Shown one piece after another: positions 46,068 through 56,492 of a stretch of 64,000 bases of DNA. Position numbers and translations under genes: made by a program. Numbering within the stretch: the stretch's first letter is position 1; every line of letters starts with the position of its first letter. The notes under the pieces were generated by a model, which had not been told where the DNA came from, searched no databases, and saw nothing but the letters and a program-made list of their open reading frames with translations. Source of the DNA: Acinetobacter proteolyticus (GTDB lineage Bacteria; Pseudomonadota; Gammaproteobacteria; Pseudomonadales; Moraxellaceae); the NCBI RefSeq assembly GCF_000367945.1, contig NZ_KB849177.1, positions 66,531-130,530 of the forward strand. The letters are read 5' to 3'.

Positions 46068-48236
46068 TTAGTACTTAAAGCGGAATGCAACGGTGTAATT
46101 TGCAGGTGCTCCGTAGAAGGCTTGTCCATCGGTAAAGCTGTTTAAATATTTTTTATCAGTTACGTTATTAGCGTTGGCCTGAATACTGAGATTTGGACTA
46201 AGGTCATAGCTTGCCATTAAATTCAGCAAGGCATAATCACTTTGTTTGAGATAAGTGTTATAACTTGGATCAAAACGGGTGATTTTACTTTGCCATTTTA
46301 GACCTGCACCAACTTTCAATTTTGGTAGCTGAGTAGGGGAGTAGGTCGTTAATAGATTAAAGCTTTGTGTTGGATTATAGGTTCTTGCAGCACCGCCATT
46401 CTTTAGATCTTGCAGGCTAAACTGGGTATAGCCGAGTGAAACATTGACTTGATCTGTTAATTGTCCAGCCAAGCCAACTTCTAAACCTTGTGAACGTAAA
46501 TCACTAATGGCTGAAGTACGGTTAAGTGGATGGCTATCTGTTGGACGTAGTGGATAATTATTTTCCTCGGTTCTAAATACAGCCAGTGTCCCAGTGAGTT
46601 TGTTATCTAGCCATGAGCTTTTAAACCCAACTTCATAGCTTTTACCTTCAATTGGATCCGCAACTTTACCTGTTTTTTCATCGACTGCAGTTTGTGGTCG
46701 GAAAATCGAGGTGTAGCTCATATAACCAGTATATTCCGGGGTGAAGTTGTAGGTGATACCTGCATATGGGGAAACTTTGCTTTCATCATAAACCATGGGC
46801 GCATCGTAACTTGTACCTTCACTTTTGGCTTTTACATAGTTTGCCCCTAAGGTAACTTTTAGATCATCGTTAAGGTGAAGGCGTGTTGCTGCATAAACCG
46901 ATTGGTTACGTTGTGTATAGTCTGCGGTCTGAGAAAAATTAGACCAAGTGACATTGTTGGGGGTCCAACTTGCCCAATCTGTTGTGTAAGGAACATTATC
47001 AGTATAGTTAATATTACTATCATGCAAGGTCCCATTTTTTGCATGATCATTCTGATGGCTGTTTGAGAAGGAATAGCCGATGATTGCTTCATGCTCTTGA
47101 TTGAACAGGTCAAATTTGCCTTGTAGATTTAAATCGGCCGTATGTAGTTTATTATTTTCTAAAAAGCCGCTTGGTGTTAGGGAAATACCTGAGCCATCAG
47201 CATTTGGATAGCCATAGTAGTAGAGCAGTTGGCTTTTACGATCTTTCTCATTGTAGTTGTAGCTTAGGTTGGCAGACCAAGTTTCTGATAATTTTTGTTT
47301 TAACTCAAAAAACGCATTACGTGAAGTGTTGTCCCAATAGGCCCAATCGGGGTTTGGATTGTAAGAGCGATCATAATTGATTTGTTTGCCCGAAGAATCC
47401 ATTAACGGTAACGCACCCCAGTTATTAGCATTGGGTTTATTTTTTTCTTGGCTGGCACCAATAGTTAGTAAGGTATTGTCTCCAAGATCAGCTTCTAAAA
47501 TTCCTGCAATGCCATTTTTCTCAGAACTATAGCGGTCTAAGTTTGAATTGCCTGTTTGTTGAAAACCAGAAACACGGCCGCGAACAGTACCGTTTGGTAA
47601 TAGGCTACCCGAGGCATCTGCCTCATAACGTTGTGTATCCCATGAGCCATAGCTTAAGCCAGCATTGGCTTGAAACTCTTTGGTGGGGCGTTTACGGATA
47701 TAGTTAATGGTTGCGCTTGGATCACCAAAAGCATTGGTTAGAGCATCTGCACCTTTAATGACTTCAATGCGATCATAAAAGTAGCTGTCTGGATTGGTGT
47801 CATTATAATTCCATTCACTTGATGGAAAACCAACTCCATCAACCAGAATGTTTGAAATTTCAAAACCACGTGCCATATACACAGAGCGTTCAGTTTCAAG
47901 TGAGTTTACGGTCACACCAGGGGTATTGTTGAGTACATCTCGAGAACTGGTAAGGCCAAAATCTTCAATTTGTTGGCGTGTCACTACATTGATAGTTTGA
48001 GGGATTTCTTTGGCTTCAATATCGAGTTTGGTGGCGCTTGAACTATTTTTAATGGTATATGCTTTAGTTTGTTCACTGGTATTGCTATCTGGCGAGGCTT
48101 GAACTTTGATGGTTGGGAGTTGTTGTGATCCTTCCTCAAGTGCATGGCTATATGAGCTGATACTGACTAATGTGGAGATTGCTAAAAAAAGGGGAGTGCG
48201 TTTGAACAGCGTGGAAGAACTCATGTCTACAACCAT
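46068..48236 (-). CDS. TonB-dependent siderophore receptor (FhuE-like)
   Basis: A 722-residue outer-membrane receptor. A signal peptide (about residues 1-32) is followed by a TonB-box-like region, a plug domain (about 60-200: IPQTINVVTRQQIEDFG, DRIEVIKGADAL, then SATINYIRKRP) and a 22-strand barrel ending in the aromatic ...VAFRFKY. Plug wording resembles FhuE/FpvA-type receptors for hydroxamate siderophores; the ligand is not determinable. A second Met four codons in could also be the start; neither has a strong ribosome site. Expected to be repressed by Fur with iron, but no clean Fur box is seen. Confidence 0.9.
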   Translation of the reverse strand: MVVDMSSSTLFKRTPLFLAISTLVSISSYSHALEEGSQQLPTIKVQASPDSNTSEQTKAYTIKNSSSATKLDIEAKEIPQTINVVTRQQIEDFGLTSSRDVLNNTPGVTVNSLETERSVYMARGFEISNILVDGVGFPSSEWNYNDTNPDSYFYDRIEVIKGADALTNAFGDPSATINYIRKRPTKEFQANAGLSYGSWDTQRYEADASGSLLPNGTVRGRVSGFQQTGNSNLDRYSSEKNGIAGILEADLGDNTLLTIGASQEKNKPNANNWGALPLMDSSGKQINYDRSYNPNPDWAYWDNTSRNAFFELKQKLSETWSANLSYNYNEKDRKSQLLYYYGYPNADGSGISLTPSGFLENNKLHTADLNLQGKFDLFNQEHEAIIGYSFSNSHQNDHAKNGTLHDSNINYTDNVPYTTDWASWTPNNVTWSNFSQTADYTQRNQSVYAATRLHLNDDLKVTLGANYVKAKSEGTSYDAPMVYDESKVSPYAGITYNFTPEYTGYMSYTSIFRPQTAVDEKTGKVADPIEGKSYEVGFKSSWLDNKLTGTLAVFRTEENNYPLRPTDSHPLNRTSAISDLRSQGLEVGLAGQLTDQVNVSLGYTQFSLQDLKNGGAARTYNPTQSFNLLTTYSPTQLPKLKVGAGLKWQSKITRFDPSYNTYLKQSDYALLNLMASYDLSPNLSIQANANNVTDKKYLNSFTDGQAFYGAPANYTVAFRFKY

Positions 48237-48243
48237 GTAAATG

Positions 48244-48280
48244 AGAAATATTATTATTACAATTATTGTTAATATTCGTT
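48244..48280 (-). promoter_or_regulatory. Possible Fur-type operator before the siderophore receptor
   Basis: ATTATTATTACAATTATTG and neighbours are AT-rich with NAT-type repeats like Fur sites. The match to the GATAAT consensus is imperfect, so this is a weak call supported mainly by position. Confidence 0.3.
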
Positions 48281-48367
48281 AACTTTGCAATTTATTTCGT
48301 CCAAAGCTTAATGGGAATACCTAGCGTGGGGTGGAGGATTGATAGGAATTTTCGAAAATTGGACATT

Positions 48368-48392
48368 AAAAAAGGCCGCCGTAGCGACCTGT
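48368..48392 (-). terminator. Weak terminator of the 48399-49106 gene
   Basis: On the minus strand AGGTCGC-TAC-GGCGGCCTTTTTT forms a short hairpin with a T run, very like the one behind pckG at 49,254. Confidence 0.6.
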
Positions 48393-48398
48393 GATCAG

Positions 48399-49106
48399 TT
48401 ATGTCCAGTCAAATGTAAATAGGACACGTCGAGTTTCGGGTTGGTAAAACATCAAGATATTGTCGGCACCATGATTGCAATACTCCCAACCCGATGCTGA
48501 GGCAATGAAATAATAAGGTCGTTGTTGTTGATCAAAGATGTGTACAAAACAGTTGTCATCTTGTTCAATATTTTTCAATTGAAGTTGCTCTCCGATTGGA
48601 TAGCACCAGTTACCATAATTTGCGTCACCACCCAATTGATTGAGTAAGATGGCGGGTTTGTTATTTTGATACTTGACATCAGAGGTGCTAATTACTCTTT
48701 TTTGTTCTAAGAAACGTTGTTTAACCTGTTGAAAATCTTCATGCATTTTTTGGCTATGATCCAAAACGTCAGCATATGAAGCGTGATTGCTATTTTCTAG
48801 AATAAAATAGTGTTGATCAGCCAACCAATGATATTGAGACTGCTCATCCAGCTGTAAAATAAACCAATTTTCATGTGCAAATTCATTATAGAACTCAGCA
48901 GTTTCTGAGCCAATGTAACACTCATAGGGTTCAATTGGATTGACTAAATGAATCCAGCCTTGCCATTCGGGATTGATCTGGGTAAGGTCAATCGAAATGA
49001 GGGGGAGTAAATGTTTTGCAAGAAAAGAATCTTGGGCTGCAAAAACAGTGTTTGGGTCTGGGAGTAATTTTAAAAAATCCTGTGCGGTTGTAATCTCTTG
49101 TTGCAT
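48399..49106 (-). CDS. Hypothetical cytoplasmic protein
   Basis: A 235-residue acidic protein, Trp/Tyr-rich, with no signal peptide or membrane helix. The centre (PAILLNQLGGDANYGNW) faintly recalls DUF1963-type proteins, but not enough to assign. It may be a stand-alone soluble protein of the SUKH/immunity kind; this is speculation. It lies between the siderophore receptor and pckG genes with its own terminator. Confidence 0.5.
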   Translation of the reverse strand: MQQEITTAQDFLKLLPDPNTVFAAQDSFLAKHLLPLISIDLTQINPEWQGWIHLVNPIEPYECYIGSETAEFYNEFAHENWFILQLDEQSQYHWLADQHYFILENSNHASYADVLDHSQKMHEDFQQVKQRFLEQKRVISTSDVKYQNNKPAILLNQLGGDANYGNWCYPIGEQLQLKNIEQDDNCFVHIFDQQQRPYYFIASASGWEYCNHGADNILMFYQPETRRVLFTFDWT

Positions 49107-49253
49107 AGCTTTTCCTGTTTAAATTAAGATGTGGCTCTAGCGTATTTTTAACTTAGTTTTGCTGACACATTAAAATTTTAATCTGTTCATCTGCATTGGA
49201 TGAAAATTACTTTTAAGGCTGTTAGTTTATTATAGTTTTGCAATGTAAGATGA

Positions 49254-49282
49254 CAAAAAAGGCCGCCGAAGCGACCTTTTTA
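49254..49282 (-). terminator. Terminator of pckG
   Basis: Minus-strand AAAAAGGTCGC-TTC-GGCGGCCTTTTTT hairpin with T run, about 13 bases after the pckG stop. Confidence 0.8.
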
Positions 49283-49294
49283 TGTCAATTATGA

Positions 49295-51124
49295 TTAAGC
49301 AGATTTAACAGCTGCTAATAATTCATTTTGACGATCTTTAAGTGCTTGAGGTAAGCGAGCGCCAAGTTTAGTGAATAACTCAGTGTGGCTTTCAAGCTCT
49401 TTGATCCATTGATCTTTATCTTGAGCTGTAACGGTGTTGAATTGCTCTTTAGAGAAATCAATACCATTCCAGTTCAATTGTTCATAAGTTGGCACAAAAC
49501 CGATTGGTGTTTCAGTTGCTTCTGCACGGCCTTCACAACGATCAATGATCCACTCAAGAACACGCATGTTTTGACCGAAACCAGGCCATACGAAGTTGCC
49601 TTCAGCATCACGACGGAACCAGTTTACGTTGAAGATTTTTGGTAATTTATTACCAGCAGCTTCAGCTTTCGCGCCTACTTTTTTGCCCATGTCTAACCAG
49701 TGACCGAAGTAATCAGCCATGTTATAACCCGCAAATGGAAGCATTGCGAATGGGTCACGACGAACGATACCTTGTTGGCCAACCGCTGCCGCAGTTGTTT
49801 CAGAACCCATCGTTGCTGCTTTATAAACGCCATCAACCCAGTCAAATGCTTCAGAAACTAAAGGCACTGTATCTGCACGGCGACCACCGAAGATGAATGC
49901 AGAGATTGGTACACCTGCTGGATTTTCCCAGTCAGCGTCAATCGAAGGACATTGACCCGCAGAAACAGTAAAGCGTGAGTTAGGATGCGCTGCTTTTTCG
50001 CCTTCAACGTATGGTTGGCCTTTCCAAGTGATTAAGTCAGCTGGAACTTCTTTAGTAAGACCTTCCCACCATACTTCGCCATCTTTGGTTACTGCAACGT
50101 TGGTATAAATCACATCTTTATGCATGGTTGCGATGCAGTTCGGATTAGTTTTGGTATTTGTACCAGGTGCAACACCGAAGAAACCAGCTTCTGGATTGAT
50201 TGCATATAAGCGACCATCTTCACCTGGTTTGATCCAAGCGATATCGTCACCTACAGTTTCAATCTTCCAGCCTTCGTAACCTGCTGGTGGAATTAACATA
50301 GCAAAGTTTGTTTTACCACATGCAGAAGGGAATGCTGCTGCGATGTAGTGTTTTTCACCTTGTGGGTTAGTCACACCTAGGATTAGCATGTGTTCAGCTA
50401 ACCAACCTTGCTCGCGACCCATTGCAGAAGCAATACGTAATGCTAAGCATTTTTTGCCTAGTAGTGCATTGCCGCCGTAACCAGAACCATAAGACCAGAT
50501 TTCACGCGTTTCTGGATAGTGAACGATATATTTTTCGTTATTACATGGCCAAGCAACATCTTTCTCGCCATCTTTAAGTGGCGCAGCAACAGTGTGTACA
50601 CATGGGATAAACTCGCCATCTGTACCTAACACGTCATAAACGGCTTTGCCCATACGTGCCATTTTCGTCATGCTGACAGCAACGTAAGGTGAATCTGTTA
50701 ACTCAATACCGATGTGAGCAATGTGGCTTCCTAAAGGACCCATCGAGAAGGGAACCACATACATGGTACGGCCTTCCATTGCACCGTCAAATAATCCATT
50801 TAATTTTGCGCGCATCTCAGCAGGAGCAACCCAGTTATTGGTTGCGCCAGCATCTTCTTGATTTTGAGAGCAGATATAAGTGCGATCTTCAACACGAGCA
50901 ACGTCAGAAGGGTCAGAATTTGCAAGATAAGAACCAGGATGTTTTTCTTGGTTGAGTTTCTGCATGGTGCCGTTAGCGATCATCAAGTCCATTAGACGTT
51001 GATATTCCTCTTCGCTTCCGTCACACCATTCGATTTTTGCTGGTTTGGTCAATTTTGCAATTTCTTCCACCCATGCAATAAGCTTAGGGTGACGAACGAA
51101 TTCTGGTGCGTTCACTTGGGTCAT
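49295..51124 (-). CDS. pckG: Phosphoenolpyruvate carboxykinase (GTP)
   Basis: A 609-residue GTP-type PEPCK of normal length. [12 protein letters not shown] contains the P-loop with the reactive Cys; [21 protein letters not shown], the [15 protein letters not shown] block and [11 protein letters not shown] follow in family order. It turns oxaloacetate into PEP, the entry step of gluconeogenesis. Acinetobacter grows mainly on organic acids, so this gene is central. AAGG precedes the ATG. The lipid-kinase gene is divergent, about 400 bases away. Confidence 0.97.
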   Translation of the reverse strand: MTQVNAPEFVRHPKLIAWVEEIAKLTKPAKIEWCDGSEEEYQRLMDLMIANGTMQKLNQEKHPGSYLANSDPSDVARVEDRTYICSQNQEDAGATNNWVAPAEMRAKLNGLFDGAMEGRTMYVVPFSMGPLGSHIAHIGIELTDSPYVAVSMTKMARMGKAVYDVLGTDGEFIPCVHTVAAPLKDGEKDVAWPCNNEKYIVHYPETREIWSYGSGYGGNALLGKKCLALRIASAMGREQGWLAEHMLILGVTNPQGEKHYIAAAFPSACGKTNFAMLIPPAGYEGWKIETVGDDIAWIKPGEDGRLYAINPEAGFFGVAPGTNTKTNPNCIATMHKDVIYTNVAVTKDGEVWWEGLTKEVPADLITWKGQPYVEGEKAAHPNSRFTVSAGQCPSIDADWENPAGVPISAFIFGGRRADTVPLVSEAFDWVDGVYKAATMGSETTAAAVGQQGIVRRDPFAMLPFAGYNMADYFGHWLDMGKKVGAKAEAAGNKLPKIFNVNWFRRDAEGNFVWPGFGQNMRVLEWIIDRCEGRAEATETPIGFVPTYEQLNWNGIDFSKEQFNTVTAQDKDQWIKELESHTELFTKLGARLPQALKDRQNELLAAVKSA

Positions 51125-51522
51125 GGTGATGCCTTTTTAAAGTGTGTACAACGTACAAATTCTATCTACTGGATGGCAGTAAGACAGATGAAGTAAAAAA
51201 AGTGGCTGTATTAAAGCATAAAATCATAAAAAATATAAGACTAAAGAATAGGTCCGACTCTTCGTGTGGAAATGCATATTTAATTACAAGGCATTGTTTT
51301 TTATATATTTGATTATTTTATATTTTACTATTTTGTATATTTATATATGTTATTTTTGTTGTAAATCATGATGTAAAACAATGGCTTGAATTTATTTTTA
51401 ATTTTATGAGAATTGTTATTGATTATATGAATGAAGCTCATTCAAAATTTACATAAACAAGCTTTTATTTGTTGATTTTGTAAACAAAAATATGCATATG
51501 ATCTGTCTTAAGGTTGTGATTC
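51125..51522. other. Divergent promoter region of pckG and the lipid-kinase gene
   Basis: About 400 AT-rich bases with TATATATTTG- and TTGTAAATCAT-like stretches. Both promoters must lie here; I cannot pin them down. No ORF or RNA gene found. Confidence 0.4.
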
Positions 51523-52461
51523 ATGGCTCAAAATATAAAGCCTTTATCGATTATTTATAATCAAAAATCAGGTTTTCATGCAGCTCAACAAGATGAAGAA
51601 TATGAGCGTCTCATGACTTTTTGGACCCAATATGGATTCGAAATTCAGGTTTTTGAACTTAATTCTCAAGTTGATTTTGATGACCTGATGACAACCGTTC
51701 TGGCTCGGCATCAGCAGTCAGAACATAAAGGGGTTGTGGTTGCGGCAGGAGGCGATGGAACGTTAAATGCTGTTGCAAAAAAACTGCTGCATAGTGATAT
51801 AGCAATGGGAATTATGCCATTAGGGACATTTAACTATGTGGCTCGGGCATTAAATATTCCAATCGATGTTGCTCAGGCCGCAAAGGTGATTGCGACTGGA
51901 GCAATACAAGAAGTCCATGTTGCTGCAATCAATGATCAGATTTATCTCAACAATGCGAGTCTGGGCTTATATCCTTTATTTATAAAAAAACGGGAACGCT
52001 ATAATCAACGTTTTGGACGATTCCCATTGAATGCGTATACATCGGGTTTGGATGTATTACTGCGTGAACATAAATCCTTAAAACTTGCGGTCACTATTGA
52101 TGAGCAGCGCTATCCGGTTGCGACACCTTTGGTTTTTTTTGGCAATAATCAATTGCAACTGAGTGATATGAAATTAAGGATTGCAGAATGTGCTGCACAT
52201 GGAAAGTTAGCAGGGGTCGTCGTTGCCAAAAGTGATCGTCTCAGTTTAATGAAAATGCTATGGAAATTAGTTCAGGGTAAAATTGATCAAGCTTCTGATG
52301 TGTATTCATTTTGTGCCGAACATATACAGGTGAACTGTAAAAAGCCAAAATTAACAGTGGCAATAGATGGAGAGCTTATGGAGATGGACACCCCATTAAA
52401 ATTTTCAGTTAAAAAATCAGCGTTAAAAGTGATGGTTCCGAATGCTGTTACATCTGTCTGA
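51523..52461 (+). CDS. Diacylglycerol-kinase-type lipid kinase (YegS-like)
   Basis: A 312-residue protein. VVVAAGGDGTLNAVAKKL is the GGDGT nucleotide-binding signature of the DAGK catalytic domain, and GIMPLGTFNYVARAL the paired block. SIIYNQKSG opens the N-terminal domain. Members phosphorylate diacylglycerol or related lipids at the membrane. The gene overlaps the start of the metallophosphoesterase gene by 20 bases, so the two are coupled. The true lipid substrate is unknown. Confidence 0.85.
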   Translation: MAQNIKPLSIIYNQKSGFHAAQQDEEYERLMTFWTQYGFEIQVFELNSQVDFDDLMTTVLARHQQSEHKGVVVAAGGDGTLNAVAKKLLHSDIAMGIMPLGTFNYVARALNIPIDVAQAAKVIATGAIQEVHVAAINDQIYLNNASLGLYPLFIKKRERYNQRFGRFPLNAYTSGLDVLLREHKSLKLAVTIDEQRYPVATPLVFFGNNQLQLSDMKLRIAECAAHGKLAGVVVAKSDRLSLMKMLWKLVQGKIDQASDVYSFCAEHIQVNCKKPKLTVAIDGELMEMDTPLKFSVKKSALKVMVPNAVTSV

Positions 52462-53197
52462 TTTGCATTTCGGTACTGAACGTGAAGGTTGCATTCAAGC
52501 AATAAAACAATTTTGCCAACAGCATCGCCCAGAAGCCATCGTGGTGAGTGGGGATTTGACGCAGCGTGCGCGTTTTAAGCAGTTTTATGCATGTCGACAA
52601 TTTCTAGATGCGCTCAATCTTCCTTATATTGTTGTGCCAGGTAATCATGATATTCCGCTGTATCATGTCTGGAATCGTTTTTTCTCTCCCTTTGTTCGTT
52701 ATCAGGCATTTTTTGGTCGCTTAGAAACAACCTTGGAAACAGCGCATTTTTATATTGTTGGAATGAATAGTATTCGGCGACGCTATCATACGCGGGGACA
52801 CATTTCGCTGGATCAAATTCATGAGACCTATGAAAAGCTAAATCATGCGCCTGCGAATAAAATAAAATTGGTGGTTTTCCATCAGCCTTTTTATACCTTT
52901 CCGAATGAGCATGGGGATAAAGACTGTCCTGTGCTTGGAAAAATCGCATTAGAACGCTGGGGTGCAACCGGTTTATTTGGTCTATTACATGGGCATTTAC
53001 ATAAAGTTGCTGTACATGATTTAAATCAAATCTTTCAGTTGGGATTTGATCACCCAATTTTAGATATCCATGCTGGGACCGCGACTTCAAACCGATTACG
53101 CTTTGGATTAACCAATAGTTTTAATGTAATTTCAGATGATGGAAAGATTGAGCATTATTGGTTTGATGAGAAAGAACAGATCTTTGTTCCATCTTAA
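52442..53197 (+). CDS. Metallophosphoesterase
   Basis: A 251-residue calcineurin-like phosphoesterase. The motif series is complete: LSDLHFG (D-x-H), VVSGDLTQRA (GD), VPGNHDIPL (GNHD), and GLLHGHLHKVA (GHxH). It binds two metals and cleaves phosphoester bonds; the target may be nucleotides or lipids. Its overlap with the lipid-kinase gene suggests a shared lipid pathway, which is inference. The start at 52442 gives the family's N-terminus directly. Confidence 0.88.
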   Translation: MLLHLSDLHFGTEREGCIQAIKQFCQQHRPEAIVVSGDLTQRARFKQFYACRQFLDALNLPYIVVPGNHDIPLYHVWNRFFSPFVRYQAFFGRLETTLETAHFYIVGMNSIRRRYHTRGHISLDQIHETYEKLNHAPANKIKLVVFHQPFYTFPNEHGDKDCPVLGKIALERWGATGLFGLLHGHLHKVAVHDLNQIFQLGFDHPILDIHAGTATSNRLRFGLTNSFNVISDDGKIEHYWFDEKEQIFVPS

Positions 53198-53272
53198 AGT
53201 GTTGTTTAATTCAGCAGCTTTGGGTGTTGTGTTTAAAAAAACATCTAATAAGTAGAATTTTTTTTCTTTTCC

Positions 53273-53303
53273 CCCTTGAAGCTATTTTTTTCAACCCCAC
53301 AAA
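53273..53303 (+). promoter_or_regulatory. Sigma-32-type heat-shock promoter of groES-groEL
   Basis: CCCTTGAAG (53,273-53,281) and CCCCACAAA (53,295-53,303), about 13 bases apart, match the sigma-32 consensus (CTTGAAA / CCCCATNT). It lies about 80 bases before groES. No CIRCE element is seen. Confidence 0.8.
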
Positions 53304-53384
53304 AGTGGCATATCAAAATTTTATGTATTGCCATGAATTGGCGATACACATTAATCAAAAAGACTAAGTCTGATGGAGTTAACT

Positions 53385-53675
53385 ATGAGCAACATTCGTC
53401 CATTACATGATCGTGTTGTGATTCGTCGCGTAGAAGAAGAAACTAAAACGGCTGGTGGTATTTTACTTCCAGGTTCTGCTGCTGAAAAACCATCGCAAGG
53501 TGAAGTAATCGCAGTAGGTAATGGTCAAATCACTGACAATGGCGTTCGCGCTTTAGACGTTAAAGTTGGCGACAAAGTATTGTTTGGTACTTATGCGGGT
53601 ACAACAGTAAAAGTAAGTGGTGAAGAACTCTTGATCATGAAAGAGTCAGACATCTTAGCGGTACTTGAAGGCTAA
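53385..53675 (+). CDS. groES: GroES co-chaperonin
   Basis: I start at ATG 53385 (GGAG six bases upstream; the in-frame 53373 start overlaps that site). The 96-residue protein has the GroES pattern: [29 protein letters not shown] mobile loop, [14 protein letters not shown], and the final [10 protein letters not shown]. It caps GroEL with ATP-bound substrates. It is first in a two-gene operon, 58 bases before groEL, behind a sigma-32-type promoter. Confidence 0.98.
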   Translation: MSNIRPLHDRVVIRRVEEETKTAGGILLPGSAAEKPSQGEVIAVGNGQITDNGVRALDVKVGDKVLFGTYAGTTVKVSGEELLIMKESDILAVLEG

Positions 53676-53715
53676 TCGGCACATAACTCACAAATTATCA
53701 GATACAGTAATTTAA

Positions 53716-55368
<1,653 letters not shown>

Positions 55369-55386
55369 TTCATCTACGTCTAGATC

Positions 55387-55419
55387 AAAAAAATCCCTGC
55401 ATATGCAGGGATTTTTTTA
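55387..55419 (+). terminator. Terminator of groES-groEL
   Basis: AAAAAAATCCCTGCATATGCAGGGATTTTTTT, a symmetric hairpin with T run, 18 bases after the groEL stop. Confidence 0.92.
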
Positions 55420-55629
55420 TTTAAACATTAAAGATTATAATAGTTGATAATTTATGACATTCTTCGTCTGGTGTGTAGATTTAAGATTAATTTAATATAT
55501 TATAATAAGAGCTAAATTAAAGCAGAGTAAATATATACATAACAACTATAATATTTTTTATTTTAAATGAAGTTTTAGTTGATTAAAAATTATGTTTTTC
55601 GAAATGGACTTTTTTAGGTGGAGAATTTT

Positions 55630-55812
55630 ATGATGAGTTTTAATAAGCTAGGAGATTTTGAATTATATCCAGTCATTGAGGTTAAAGAGTTGTATAAGTA
55701 TAAAATAAATTATTTTAAGCTAGTAGAAGAATTGAATTTATTAAAGAAAGAAAATGAAGCACTTAAGCTCTATATTGTGAAAATCGTTAATCAAGATTTT
55801 ATTGCTGATTAG
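55630..55812 (+). CDS. Small coiled-coil protein, unknown
   Basis: Sixty residues from ATG 55630 with GGAG ten bases upstream (a GTG at 55618 overlaps it). The centre (FKLVEELNLLKKENEALKLYI) is one heptad-rich helix, probably a coiled coil for dimer formation. Its end overlaps the end of the convergent HTH gene by 14 bases. The surrounding sequence is very AT-rich. No family known to me. Confidence 0.4.
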   Translation: MMSFNKLGDFELYPVIEVKELYKYKINYFKLVEELNLLKKENEALKLYIVKIVNQDFIAD

Positions 55813-56197
55813 TATCAATTAATGCATTAATTAATTCATAGACCAGTTGTTTTTGCTTTGGGGAGAGTTGTGCAAATTTTTCAGGTAAGTCTTGCTGTAC
55901 AAGTTGTATACCTGAATAAACCATTTCTGGATGCTGAATTTCTTGTGTTGCATTACCAAAACGTAACCATTGACTAGATACTTCTAACCATGCTGCTAAA
56001 AGTTGTAGTTTATCTTGGCTAGGAATAGCGAGACCTAACAACCAATTATTTGCAGTCTGAACACTAATAGATTTGCCACTATACCGTAAATTAAATTCTC
56101 GAGCTAACCAAGTGGGACTCGTTTTAGCCCATGAGTGGTTTAAGAGAGCTTCTTTTAGTCGCTGACTAAAAGCCGATTTTTCATTTATTTCTTGCAT
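55799..56197 (-). CDS. HTH-type transcription regulator (XRE-like)
   Basis: A 132-residue protein. Residues 9-60 resemble an XRE/lambda-repressor helix-turn-helix: TWLAREFNLRYSGKSISVQTANNWLLG, with IPSQDKLQLLAAWLEVSSQWLRFG completing the domain. The C-terminal helix (LPEKFAQLSPKQKQLVYELINALI) is the sort that mediates dimerisation. It is divergent from the big adhesin gene and may control it; this is inference from position. Confidence 0.7.
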   Translation of the reverse strand: MQEINEKSAFSQRLKEALLNHSWAKTSPTWLAREFNLRYSGKSISVQTANNWLLGLAIPSQDKLQLLAAWLEVSSQWLRFGNATQEIQHPEMVYSGIQLVQQDLPEKFAQLSPKQKQLVYELINALIDTNQQ

Positions 56198-56492
56198 AAA
56201 AATTTATAGGCCTTATTGCCGATCCCAAAAAATATCATTTAGAACCAGAAAATTATAAACCTTATTTTGTTTTTATGCTTAATCACAAGATCGATTTTAT
56301 TGAGCTTTTTGTAGTATGTAAAAAAAAGAGCAAGGAAGGAAAAATAATTTATCAAATTTTGATTGATAAAATTATAAAGTGAAACTAGAATTATTTGTTG
56401 AGGGAATCCTAATTAACAAATTATTTCAAAAATATTATAAGAAGTTGTTTTTAAATAGGAAATCTCAAAAAAATTAAAATGGAGAGATGGAA
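56198..56492. promoter_or_regulatory. Promoter region between HTH gene and adhesin gene
   Basis: About 295 AT-rich bases with a clear GGAGAG ribosome site before the adhesin start at 56,493. Candidate operators for the divergent HTH regulator should be here; none is distinct enough to call. Confidence 0.35.
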
